From Roseovarius albus (lineage in GTDB: Bacteria; Pseudomonadota; Alphaproteobacteria; Rhodobacterales; Rhodobacteraceae): a DNA stretch of 64,000 nt. The DNA is taken from the NCBI RefSeq assembly GCF_900172335.1, contig NZ_FWFX01000010.1, positions 62,001 through 126,000 on the forward strand. The letters run 5' to 3'. The notes under the pieces were generated by a model, which saw only the letters and a list, made by a program, of their open reading frames with translations, was not told where the DNA came from and ran no database searches. Made by a program: the position numbers and the translations under genes. The stretch's first letter is position 1, and every line of letters starts with the position of its first letter. Positions 18,582 to 27,073 of the stretch are shown one piece after another.

Positions 18582-19610
18582 ATGGCGAAAGGTTCCACTG
18601 CAGCTTTCAAAGGTCTCAAGATTGCGTTCCTCCTTTTGGGGGATCGCAACAAAGCCAGTTCGCGGGTGCGCGGCTATTGGATCGGCGAAGAGCTGGAAAT
18701 ACTCGGACATCGGGTTTCTTATCATCGTACATCGCGCCGACGTGACTATTTGCGGATGCTAGCTGTAATGCTGCGTCACGACGTTCTTATTTTTCAAAAA
18801 CAGTACTCTCGTTATGACATTGCGCTGTTGCGCTTAGCCAAGATTATGGGCAAGCGGGTGTTTTTTGACATAGATGATGCACCTTCGCGGATCGAGCGAG
18901 AGGTAACTAAACGCAATGCCGCAACTATGATGCGCGAGACCCATGGAGTTTTCACGGGTAGCCATAATTTGGAGGCACTGGCCCAAGAATCTGGCGGGGC
19001 CGTGCATTTTATTCCTTCGGGCATCCGCTTAAGCCAATACCAAATACAGACAAAAAGTGAGGCCGTACCGGTCTGTCTGGGCTGGATCGGAAATGGTGCC
19101 CATTACGTAGAGGACCTGACCACGATCCTTGAATCACCCTTACGCCTTCTTGCGGCAAAATATGATATCCGTCTAAAAATTGTCGGGGCGTGTGGTGAAC
19201 AAAAACTAGCGGAAACCTTCGGAGCTATTCAAGGGCTGACGCTTGATCTGGTGGATCAGTTGAACTGGTCGGATCCGGACGAAGTCGCGGCCGCTGTGGC
19301 TGACTTTGACATCGGGCTCTATCCGTTGATTGAGAACAAGTTCAACATTTACAAATGTGCCTTCAAGGCGCTGGAGTATATGGCCACTGCCATCCCGGTA
19401 GTGGCAAGCGATGTCGGCGCAAATGGCGATGTCGTCACTCATGACTCGGATGGATATTTGGTTTCCACGTCAGACGAATGGGCCACCTGCCTGTCGCACC
19501 TGATTGAGGATGACGGTGAAAGGAGAAACTTCGGGGTGCGTGGCCGTACGAAGGTGGAAGAGCGCTATAGCACCAAAGTGCTGGCGGCCCAGATTTCGGA
19601 GCTGTTGTGA
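18582..19610 (+). CDS. GT4-like glycosyltransferase
   Basis: 342 residues from the ATG at 18582. The N-terminal half opens with KIAFLLLGDRNKASSRVRGY; the C-terminal half has LGWIGNGAHYVEDL and a donor-binding DIGLYPLIENKFNIYKCAFK segment followed by ALEYMATAIPVVASDVGANG, the glutamate-containing nucleotide-sugar site of GT-B family 4 enzymes. It adds one sugar to the lipid-linked repeat unit on the cytoplasmic side; donor and acceptor are unknown. The stop codon overlaps the next gene (TGATG at 19608-19612), indicating translational coupling. Confidence 0.75.
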   Translation: MAKGSTAAFKGLKIAFLLLGDRNKASSRVRGYWIGEELEILGHRVSYHRTSRRRDYLRMLAVMLRHDVLIFQKQYSRYDIALLRLAKIMGKRVFFDIDDAPSRIEREVTKRNAATMMRETHGVFTGSHNLEALAQESGGAVHFIPSGIRLSQYQIQTKSEAVPVCLGWIGNGAHYVEDLTTILESPLRLLAAKYDIRLKIVGACGEQKLAETFGAIQGLTLDLVDQLNWSDPDEVAAAVADFDIGLYPLIENKFNIYKCAFKALEYMATAIPVVASDVGANGDVVTHDSDGYLVSTSDEWATCLSHLIEDDGERRNFGVRGRTKVEERYSTKVLAAQISELL

Positions 19611-20836
19611 TGGTCACGATGTCAGAACAGCAGCACAAACCAATCAAGGTTGCATTTGGTTCCGTACCCAAAGACAGCGGCACGTTCACCTTTTATCGTA
19701 ATATTCGCCCTGCGCTCGCCGCGCGAGGGATCTCGCTTTACTGCGTAACTGTGGGAAAGCCGCAGTCAGACCTCTGGGAAGAGGCTTATGTCGATGATGG
19801 CTGTGTTCGGTTGGCGGAGAGGTCTCTGAGCATGAAACGCCAGGCGCAAGCCTTTACGAAATGGTGCATAGATAACGATATCGACTGTGTCATGGCGATT
19901 AATTCCGAAGGCATATTGTCCGCTATCCCGCATTTGCCTGCGCGTATGCGCGTTTTGTCACGCTGCGCCAATGCATTTGATCATGGATACCGCATTACTA
20001 TGTCTGGTCGGGAGCGGCTGGCGCGAATCGTCGCCCTGACGCCTCGGCTTCGTGATGATCTGGTCGCTGATTATGGAGCTGACCCGGCCAAGATTGTGCT
20101 GATCCCCAACGGGATTAAAGCGTCCAAATTTGAAGCCGCTGCCCAGCGAAAGCGCGGAACTGGCGCGCGCTTGGAATTGGGCTTTCTCGGGCGTCTGGAG
20201 CATAATCAGAAGGGTGTGATGTATCTGCCTGCCATTGTCGATGCACTCAAGGCACGCGGGGTGCCATTCCGGTTGAGGATTGCAGGCAAAGGCGTGGACC
20301 GGGCACGGCTGGAGGAGGCGATGGCCTCCCACCTATCCGAAGGCAGCGTTGAGTTTGTGGGGGCACTCACCCCTGATGAAATTCCTCAGTTTTTGGGAGA
20401 GACGGATATCTATCTCTTCACCTCCCATTTCGAAGGTTGTCCAAATGCGCTGCTTGAGGCGATGATGGCCGGGTGCGTACCGGTATGTGGCCTAATCTCA
20501 GGCATCACCGATTTTCTGATTGAAACCGGACACACAGGATTCATTGAGAAATTGGGCGATGCGGAGGGGTTCGCGGATGTCATCGCAAGGTTGCACGAAG
20601 ATCGCCCAAAGCTAGCAGCGCTCAGTCAGGCCGTGGGGGCCGAGGCACGGGTGCAGTATACGGATGAGGTCGCGGCCAATGCTTATTCAGGGATGATCCG
20701 AGATGTTATGTCGGAACCGCCCCCGGAGTGGACCCCCCGTCCGTGGGGTGCCTTTAAACCTGATCCAAATTTTCCTGGTTACTGGCGGCAACGCATCCCG
20801 GCGGGGCTAAAGACGTTTTTACGGAAGTTTAGATAG
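19610..20836 (+). CDS. GT4 family glycosyltransferase
   Basis: 408 residues from the ATG at 19610, which overlaps the preceding stop codon and has GGAG upstream; a GTG three bases earlier is also in frame. GT-B fold: C-terminal half starts LGFLGRLEHNQKGV and carries FEGCPNALLEAMMAGCVPV, the E-x7-E-like donor site of family 4. No membrane segments. The stop codon overlaps the next start by one base (20834-20838). Part of the repeat-unit assembly line; the sugar is not predictable. Confidence 0.82.
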   Translation: MVTMSEQQHKPIKVAFGSVPKDSGTFTFYRNIRPALAARGISLYCVTVGKPQSDLWEEAYVDDGCVRLAERSLSMKRQAQAFTKWCIDNDIDCVMAINSEGILSAIPHLPARMRVLSRCANAFDHGYRITMSGRERLARIVALTPRLRDDLVADYGADPAKIVLIPNGIKASKFEAAAQRKRGTGARLELGFLGRLEHNQKGVMYLPAIVDALKARGVPFRLRIAGKGVDRARLEEAMASHLSEGSVEFVGALTPDEIPQFLGETDIYLFTSHFEGCPNALLEAMMAGCVPVCGLISGITDFLIETGHTGFIEKLGDAEGFADVIARLHEDRPKLAALSQAVGAEARVQYTDEVAANAYSGMIRDVMSEPPPEWTPRPWGAFKPDPNFPGYWRQRIPAGLKTFLRKFR

Positions 20837-21915
20837 TGCGGGTTCTACAGGTCATAAACCATTTCGGTTATCAAAGCGGTGGGGCTGAGCGTCTTGTTCA
20901 GGACCTGCATGTGGATCTGCTTGCAGCTGGCGTGGATGCGCATCTGGTAGCGCTAGGGCAGTGCGAGACGATCGAGTTAAAAAATGCCGTATCCCTCGGA
21001 TTTTCGAGTCCTTACAAACCGGGAGCCATTCTCACTTTGCGTAAATATCTCAAAGAGATGACCATAAAGCCGGACGTTGTGCATGCGCACCTTTTCCCAA
21101 CCAGCGCTTATGTCTCCGGCCTCAAAAGGGTCGGCGCAATCCGCTGTCCTTTGGTGTTTACAGAGCACAGCACATCAAACAATCGCCGGGGTTCGGCGAT
21201 CGGGAACCTTATAGATCCAATGATTTATAGTCGGTTCGAAAACATCTATTGTATTAGCGATGGGACAAAGGACAGTTTGACTGCAGCGTATCCGGCTTTG
21301 AGGAACAAAACCGAAGTCATTCTGAATGGTGCTCATTTGAAGTTTGACCATTATGCCAAGCGCAACACAACAGATCGGGTGAAAATTGTATCAGTAGGTC
21401 GTTTGCGCAAGGCCAAGAATTATCCTACAGCACTTGACGCAATTGATTTACTATCCGGGCAAAATTGTGAATACCGGATTATAGGCGACGGCGAATTGCG
21501 TGCGGAACTGGAAGAAAAAGCCGCAACGATGGATACGCCCGTGCGCTTTGAGGGTCATGTCAGTGATGTCGGCCCCTATTTACAGGAGGCGGATATTTTC
21601 CTGATGCCATCGCTTTGGGAAGGATTTGGTCTGGCTGCTGTCGAAGCAATGAACGCGGGATTGCCGGTGGTGGCCTCCGACATCGCGGGGCTGCGAGAGG
21701 TCGTAGGGACTGATGGGACCTGTGCTCTGTTGGTGCCTCCAAAAGAGCCGCAGGCGATTGCGGATGCCCTTTGCTCTTTGATCGAAGACACCGAGAAACG
21801 GCAGAGTTTGGGAAAGGCTGCCTTCCAGCGGTCTGTTGGTTTTGACAAGCGACTGATGGCGGAAAAATATATTGCCGCCTATCAATCCATCACAAACGAG
21901 GCCGCCAATGCTTGA
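20836..21915 (+). CDS. GT4 family glycosyltransferase
   Basis: 359 residues, GTG start overlapping the previous stop codon. The N-terminus has INHFGYQSGGAERLVQDL, the GG-x-ER acceptor-side motif frequent in family 4 enzymes; the C-terminal domain has IVSVGRLRKAKNYPTAL and PSLWEGFGLAAVEAMNAGLP with the catalytic E-x7-E. A retaining GT-B glycosyltransferase acting in the cytoplasm on the lipid-linked oligosaccharide. About 220 bases without a gene follow before the sulfotransferase, breaking the tight coupling at this point; a promoter or mRNA processing site could lie there. Confidence 0.85.
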   Translation: MRVLQVINHFGYQSGGAERLVQDLHVDLLAAGVDAHLVALGQCETIELKNAVSLGFSSPYKPGAILTLRKYLKEMTIKPDVVHAHLFPTSAYVSGLKRVGAIRCPLVFTEHSTSNNRRGSAIGNLIDPMIYSRFENIYCISDGTKDSLTAAYPALRNKTEVILNGAHLKFDHYAKRNTTDRVKIVSVGRLRKAKNYPTALDAIDLLSGQNCEYRIIGDGELRAELEEKAATMDTPVRFEGHVSDVGPYLQEADIFLMPSLWEGFGLAAVEAMNAGLPVVASDIAGLREVVGTDGTCALLVPPKEPQAIADALCSLIEDTEKRQSLGKAAFQRSVGFDKRLMAEKYIAAYQSITNEAANA

Positions 21916-22136
21916 GAGATGTCGTCGCGAAGCAATTGCAGTGTTTGTGTTAACGGCAGTTCCTACCTTGATTACCCGTGTAAGAACTGCTTCTTATTCT
22001 TTCATTAACTCCGATATTTATTCCTCAATTTCATATTTTCTACTTCACCCCATACATATTCTGAAAAAAAATGGTTACGCTCTGCTGAGGATGGAGAGAT
22101 GCCGGTACATCCGGAATTCACACAAGGGGACAGGAC

Positions 22137-23075
22137 ATGCCTACGGTCGTCTTATTACTGTCTGACAAGCGCTCTGGGTCGACCATATTGCAGGAAGAAC
22201 TGTGCAAGCATTCCGGCATCCGACACGTCGACTATTCCCCCCACACTTATTTTGAGACCCATCATTGGCTCAAGGCATCGGTGGTTTTGAACCGGCCTGA
22301 CGCTCTCTATTCAGGATCAAAGCAATATGGTGGGTATGGTTCACGGGAGAATGCGAGGACCTATCTTGTTGATACGCTCAAGGGAAACATGCCCGATTAC
22401 GAGCCGCCGGAGAGTGACGAGGACCTAGTTTTCGAAGGTTGGGAGGCTTTGTGCCAAACCTTCGCGCAGCCGGTCTTTTTCGAGAAGTCACCACAGATCC
22501 TTGCCGAATGGTGTGCGCTCAGCCTGATCATGGAATGGGTCCGCCGGACAGATCTGGATGTAAAGATCATCGGCCTGGTGCGCAATCCACTGGCAGTCCA
22601 GTATTCTGCGCATGAATTGTTTTCTACAGATTCTGAAACGCGCCAATTCGGCTGGCTCAACATTCAGCGCAATCTTCTAAGCATTCAGTCCATGCTGCCA
22701 TCGGATATGTACAAACTGGTGCGCTATGAAGACATCATTGCAGACCCCAAGCAGAGTTTGGCAGATCTGTGCGACTTCATCGGCGTGGAGTACGAAGATG
22801 AAATCGGCAGTGCCGTCCATACGTCATCAAAAGAGAAATGGATGGCGAATGAGAGTTACACCTTGCAGCTTGATCGCTCGGTCGTGCAGATTGCCAAGGC
22901 CTTCGGCTATCAGGATGCGGAATTGGTCAATCCGCATAAACCAACTGCCGCCACCATTGCCGCCATGCGGCCCAATTTCAAAACCCGTACCCGCAATCGG
23001 ATCACCCGCTTTCGAGATCGAGTGATCCGCCCTGTGTATCTGAAACTCAAAGCCACACGTGCGACAAGGAAATGA
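22137..23075 (+). CDS. Sulfotransferase family protein (Stf0-like)
   Basis: 312 residues. The N-terminus MPTVVLLLSDKRSGSTILQE carries the PAPS phosphosulfate loop (RSGST, residues 12-16). GLVRNPLAVQYSAHELF mid-protein matches the 3'-phosphate-binding VRxP region, followed by VRYEDIIADPKQSLADLCDF, common in Stf0-type and carbohydrate sulfotransferases. The start ATG has GGGG/AGGA just upstream. It is embedded between glycosyltransferase genes, so the acceptor is most likely a sugar of the exopolysaccharide or its lipid-linked precursor. Together with the gene at 6821 it makes two candidate sulfotransferases in one locus. Confidence 0.8.
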   Translation: MPTVVLLLSDKRSGSTILQEELCKHSGIRHVDYSPHTYFETHHWLKASVVLNRPDALYSGSKQYGGYGSRENARTYLVDTLKGNMPDYEPPESDEDLVFEGWEALCQTFAQPVFFEKSPQILAEWCALSLIMEWVRRTDLDVKIIGLVRNPLAVQYSAHELFSTDSETRQFGWLNIQRNLLSIQSMLPSDMYKLVRYEDIIADPKQSLADLCDFIGVEYEDEIGSAVHTSSKEKWMANESYTLQLDRSVVQIAKAFGYQDAELVNPHKPTAATIAAMRPNFKTRTRNRITRFRDRVIRPVYLKLKATRATRK

Positions 23076-23950
23076 ATGATATGCCGCGTCCAAGTCTCGG
23101 AGTTGTATCGATCTCCTATAATGAAGAGCGGGATATTGGGGGGTTTCTGGAAAACCTCGCGCCTTGGGTGGATGAGATTGTGATTGTCGATGACGGATCC
23201 TCAGACCGGACAGAAGAGATGCTGCAGGCCTACGGTGACAGGGTCAAATTCCTTAAAAGCCCGCGCGTAGAAGGCGAGTTTTTCAGCCACCAACGCAACA
23301 AGGGGATTGATGCGGCCACCAGTGACTGGTTACTGCATATGGATATTGATGAACGGGTGAGCCCTGAACTCGCATCAGAAATAGTCGAGGGCATTGGTGA
23401 TGCTGGGAAGGATGGCTATCGCTACCGGCGGCTGAACTACTTCATGCATCGCCCTATGAAGGGCGGCGGATGGCGGGACTGGAATCTGGTCCATTTGGCG
23501 CGGCGGGACAAGTTCCGCTTTGGTGGGATGTTCCACGAAGATTGCCTGATAGATGCGCCCGCCGAACGGATCGGTCAGCTTCACGGATTGATGATCCATT
23601 TTAATGAGGACAGTTTCGAAAAGCGCCTCCGCAAAAGCACGACCTATCTGGAAGAAGTCGCCAAAGGCGTCGAGGGACGCAACCGTCCCGTCACATGGAT
23701 CGATGTGGTCGGGCGCCCAATTGCAGAATTCATCCGCAAATATGTCATCAAGCGTGGATTTCTGGACGGCCTGCCAGGCTTCATCTCAGCAGCACATTCA
23801 GCCACAGCGATTTTCAGGGCCAATGCGCTGGTCTGGGACAGGCAGAATGCGATTTCACGAGACCAGCTTGATAAAGACCTCAAGCAGATGTGGGTAAACG
23901 AACCAGTCCCGAGGTCGAGCGCGGACTTACAAAGTACTGCCTCTGAATGA
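23072..23950 (+). CDS. GT2 family glycosyltransferase (WaaE/KdtX-like)
   Basis: 292 residues, GT-A fold. LGVVSISYNEERDIGGFLEN at the N-terminus is the family 2 nucleotide-binding strand; VDEIVIVDDGSSDRTEEM and LLHMDIDERVSPEL hold the metal-binding D-x-D. The overall pattern with EGEFFSHQRNKGI and a later REDK/RFGG stretch resembles the WaaE/KdtX subgroup (lipopolysaccharide core beta-1,4-glucosyltransferase). The ATG at 23072 overlaps the preceding stop codon; an in-frame ATG at 23081 has a better distance to AAGGA and may be the real start. Inverting transferase of the repeat-unit pathway. Confidence 0.82.
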   Translation: MNDMPRPSLGVVSISYNEERDIGGFLENLAPWVDEIVIVDDGSSDRTEEMLQAYGDRVKFLKSPRVEGEFFSHQRNKGIDAATSDWLLHMDIDERVSPELASEIVEGIGDAGKDGYRYRRLNYFMHRPMKGGGWRDWNLVHLARRDKFRFGGMFHEDCLIDAPAERIGQLHGLMIHFNEDSFEKRLRKSTTYLEEVAKGVEGRNRPVTWIDVVGRPIAEFIRKYVIKRGFLDGLPGFISAAHSATAIFRANALVWDRQNAISRDQLDKDLKQMWVNEPVPRSSADLQSTASE

Positions 23951-25134
23951 CCACAGCCCCCCATATCCTGTTTCATCGGCCCACGTTGTGGGACTCTGAC
24001 ATCCAATGCTCGACCAAGGTATTGGCACGGCTCTTTGCTGGCCGCGGGTTTGATGTAAGCTATTTGGAAAACCCACTTGATCCTATCCATCTGCTGCGTG
24101 GCAAGGGCTACGCGCAAGAGTGGAAAAAAGGCCCCCGTATCGACAAGGGCGTACGGATCCTGAATCTGGCCACACCCATGCCAGTGCGCGATGTCTGGCC
24201 TTTGAACACGCGGGCAGCGTCTTATTTGAAATATAGCCTCATGATGCCATCGCTCCAATCTCGCGTGATGTCAGAGGGGCGGTCGGCGCCTGATTTGATT
24301 TGGACCACGGTTCCGGGCAGCGTCGCAGCGCTGAAAAAGTGTTTTCCCCAAGCGCAGATCGTGTTTCATGTAGTTGATTACTACCCGGCCTTTCGCGGCC
24401 CGGCCGTAGTACCGCTGGAGCGTCAGGATTATTCGTTGGCGGATGCGGTTTATGTCATCGGCACGAGTCTCAAGACCTATCTGCTGAATGATCTTGATGT
24501 CCCGGCCTCCAAGGTGACAGTGCTTGGGCAAGGAGCCGAGTTGGAAATCTATCAGGCGGAGACCTTAATCCCAGACGAGATGGCACATTTGCCGCATCCC
24601 CGCGCGGTCTGGTGCGGTGTTTTGGCAAAAGGTGATCCCGGATTGTTTACGGCCCTCGCCACAGAGCTCAAAGCGCGGGGCGGTTCACTGATCCTTATTG
24701 GCCCTGAAGCGCCTTGGGCGGATGATCTGGCCCGCCACATGCCGGACACCATCGCACTGCTGGGATCGAAAGCACCGGTAGATTTGCCCCGATACCTCAA
24801 GGCGGCGGATCTCGGTGTGATGCTTTATGATCGCGGGCGGCAGGAAGTCTATCGCGGGCAAAACCCACTCAAGCTATACGAGTATACGGCTGCCGGGCTT
24901 CCCGTGCTTTCCACGGCGCATGACGAATTCGAAACGCTGAACCCGCCGGTCGCGCAAATCGCGCAAGAGGAGGATGTGCCTGTCGCAGTAGAGGCTATCC
25001 TAGCGGACATGGATTGCCAGCAGGTCCAAGTTTCTGCTTTTGCGCTCCAGCACAGCTGGCAGGCCAAGGTCGATACGATCATGGAAAGATTTTTCCCCGA
25101 GATTTTGAACCAGCAGCAAGGAAAGACCGCATAG
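23947..25134 (+). CDS. GT-B glycosyltransferase (TuaH-like)
   Basis: 395 residues; ATG overlaps the preceding stop codon by four bases. The N-terminus ILFHRPTLWDSDIQCSTKVL and IWTTVPGSVAAL, and the C-terminal GVMLYDRGRQEVYRGQNPLK followed by LYEYTAAGLPVLST, match family 1/4-like enzymes such as TuaH in teichuronic acid clusters. The conserved E of the donor site is in KLYEY. The stop codon overlaps the next gene's GTG by one base. Role: another sugar addition in the repeat unit; specificity unknown. Confidence 0.78.
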   Translation: MTTAPHILFHRPTLWDSDIQCSTKVLARLFAGRGFDVSYLENPLDPIHLLRGKGYAQEWKKGPRIDKGVRILNLATPMPVRDVWPLNTRAASYLKYSLMMPSLQSRVMSEGRSAPDLIWTTVPGSVAALKKCFPQAQIVFHVVDYYPAFRGPAVVPLERQDYSLADAVYVIGTSLKTYLLNDLDVPASKVTVLGQGAELEIYQAETLIPDEMAHLPHPRAVWCGVLAKGDPGLFTALATELKARGGSLILIGPEAPWADDLARHMPDTIALLGSKAPVDLPRYLKAADLGVMLYDRGRQEVYRGQNPLKLYEYTAAGLPVLSTAHDEFETLNPPVAQIAQEEDVPVAVEAILADMDCQQVQVSAFALQHSWQAKVDTIMERFFPEILNQQQGKTA

Positions 25135-26264
25135 TGCTGAATGTTGCGTATTTTTCAAACCAGTTTGCAACGGCCCAAGGCCATGGCATCACCCGATATG
25201 CCCATGAGATGTACAAGGGACTGCACAAGTTTGATGATCTTGCCATCCGGCCCGTGGCGGCCTGGTCCTCTTTATCATCTGAACGGTTGTCTGCCCTGCA
25301 AGCAGAGACGGGGCTTGAACTTGTCAAGTTAGGACGCCGGGTAACGCCGCTGGCGTGGCATTATCTTGATGTACCAACACTTGAGCGGTTGATTGGAGGG
25401 ACTGTGGATGTCGTCCATGCGGTCTCGCTGGGATATGCGATTGCCACACGGAAGCCCTATGTTGTGACTGTCCACGACCTGGGGCCGCTGACGCATCCGG
25501 AATATTTCACCAACACTAAGCCTTGGATCATGGAAAGAAGCCTGCGGCAAGCCGAGGCCCGCGCAGATGCGATTGTCTGCGTTTCGCAATCCACTGCGGA
25601 CGAGGTTGAGGGTTATCTCGGTGCTCATGTGGCGGACCGGATCCGCGTGATCAAGGAGGGGGTGTCACCGGAGTTCTTCGCTCCAAGCGATATGACATGC
25701 TTGGCGGGGCTGGATTTGCCTGCCGATGATGTCCCAGTCATTCTGACGGCTGGAAAGATCAGCCCACGCAAGAATGTTCAGGGCGTCTTGAACGCACTGA
25801 AGCTGATTCTAGACAAAATTGATCATCATTTGGTTCTGGTTGGCGGCGCCGGGTGGGAAACCGAAGCAGTTCTAAAGGAACTGGATGACAGCGCCCTACA
25901 AAGCCGCGTCCATCTGCTGGATTATGTGACCAATGAGCAGCTTCGCGCCCTATATCGCCGGGCGTCGCTCTATATTCACCCGTCACTTTATGAAGGCTTC
26001 GGCTTGACCGTGCTAGAAGCCATGGCCTCGGGCGTGCCGGTAATTACGTCGAATACGTCGTCACTGCCGGAAGTGGCCGGCGGGGCGGGCCTATTGGTGG
26101 ATCCGACCGATGTCGCCGATATTGCACAAGCCATCTGCGCCATCTGCACGGATGCCCCCCTCAGAGATGCGAAAATTGCTGAGGGCCTTGCCCGCGCAAA
26201 ACTGTTCTCGTGGGACGAATGTTCCCGAGAATTGCGGGACGTGTTTGCAGATGTGGGGCGCTAA
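25134..26264 (+). CDS. GT4 family glycosyltransferase
   Basis: 376 residues from the GTG at 25134, which overlaps the previous TAG and follows AAGGAAAG; the frame opens 120 bases earlier but that part overlaps the upstream coding sequence and is not needed. The N-terminal SNQFATAQGHGITRYAHEMY and VVTVHDLGPLTHPEYF are typical of mannosyl- and rhamnosyltransferase-like GT4 enzymes; the C-terminal half has ILTAGKISPRKNVQGVLNAL and HPSLYEGFGLTVLEAMASGV, the full E-x7-E signature. Last gene of the coupled glycosyltransferase run. Confidence 0.87.
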   Translation: MLNVAYFSNQFATAQGHGITRYAHEMYKGLHKFDDLAIRPVAAWSSLSSERLSALQAETGLELVKLGRRVTPLAWHYLDVPTLERLIGGTVDVVHAVSLGYAIATRKPYVVTVHDLGPLTHPEYFTNTKPWIMERSLRQAEARADAIVCVSQSTADEVEGYLGAHVADRIRVIKEGVSPEFFAPSDMTCLAGLDLPADDVPVILTAGKISPRKNVQGVLNALKLILDKIDHHLVLVGGAGWETEAVLKELDDSALQSRVHLLDYVTNEQLRALYRRASLYIHPSLYEGFGLTVLEAMASGVPVITSNTSSLPEVAGGAGLLVDPTDVADIAQAICAICTDAPLRDAKIAEGLARAKLFSWDECSRELRDVFADVGR

Positions 26265-27073
26265 CTCGGCTGCCTTAATCTAGAATATTCGGCATTGTGT
26301 TTAGGTGATTGGGCGGCGATTCACTTCCTTAAGTTGTTCATCCACACCACAAATCGCCTGCGCAAGTTCCGATTCAGGGAATGATCAAAAGATCAATCTC
26401 AATCGAATGATCTGCCCTATATATTTTTGGAGGAGCGCTGTAGATTTCATCGGAATGAAAGCTTTGGGAGGTAGAAAGATCGACCCAAAGGGTGCGAGCA
26501 CAGCTGCGCAATCTTTGCAGTGCTGGCAATCTAAATTCACCACACCAATCCCTTTATAATGGCGTTACACATTGATATTAATACTTTTTTAAGGTCTTGA
26601 GCCAACACCTAAGGTTACAAAAATTTAGAAACCGGTGTGAATCTATCCCATCGCATAGCCTGCCTGAAGTCGGCGAATTTCCTCTAACGAAACTCTTGGA
26701 ATAGGCAGATTTCTTCCGATTTCGGGCGGAATACCTAAACGGAGTTGTATAGAAACAATTGTGATGACATTGCCCAATTAAACACGGAATTGCCGTAGTT
26801 TCGGCCCGTAAGAGACAAAAATGAGCAGCAAATAACACAATGGAGCGAGATGTGGGTGGAGAAAGGAGAAAGACAGGGGATGTCGACGTGGCAGAAATTG
26901 CGGCGTCAGGTTTCGAGTATATTCACTGCTAGTTAGGAATGCGCTGTTCGCATTTCCCTTCACACCATCGCGCACACCTTCATGAACATGATCATCAATG
27001 GGCCAAACTGGATTATTTGAAACACACTCACGTTTCTTAATCGCTGCCCCCTAAATGTAGTTAGGCAACCTGA
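26265..27073. other. 809-base AT-rich gap without a supported gene
   Basis: No frame here has protein-like composition, a ribosome site and length together; the longest open stretches are about 85 codons with atypical content. The region separates the glycosyltransferase run from the beta-helix protein gene and should hold that gene's promoter. I see no clear -35/-10 pair, repeat or terminator. Confidence 0.6.

Noticed and set aside
26305..26838. Small open frames in the gap before the beta-helix gene
   Set aside because: Under 90 codons, no ribosome site, amino-acid composition not protein-like, no match to small families I know.
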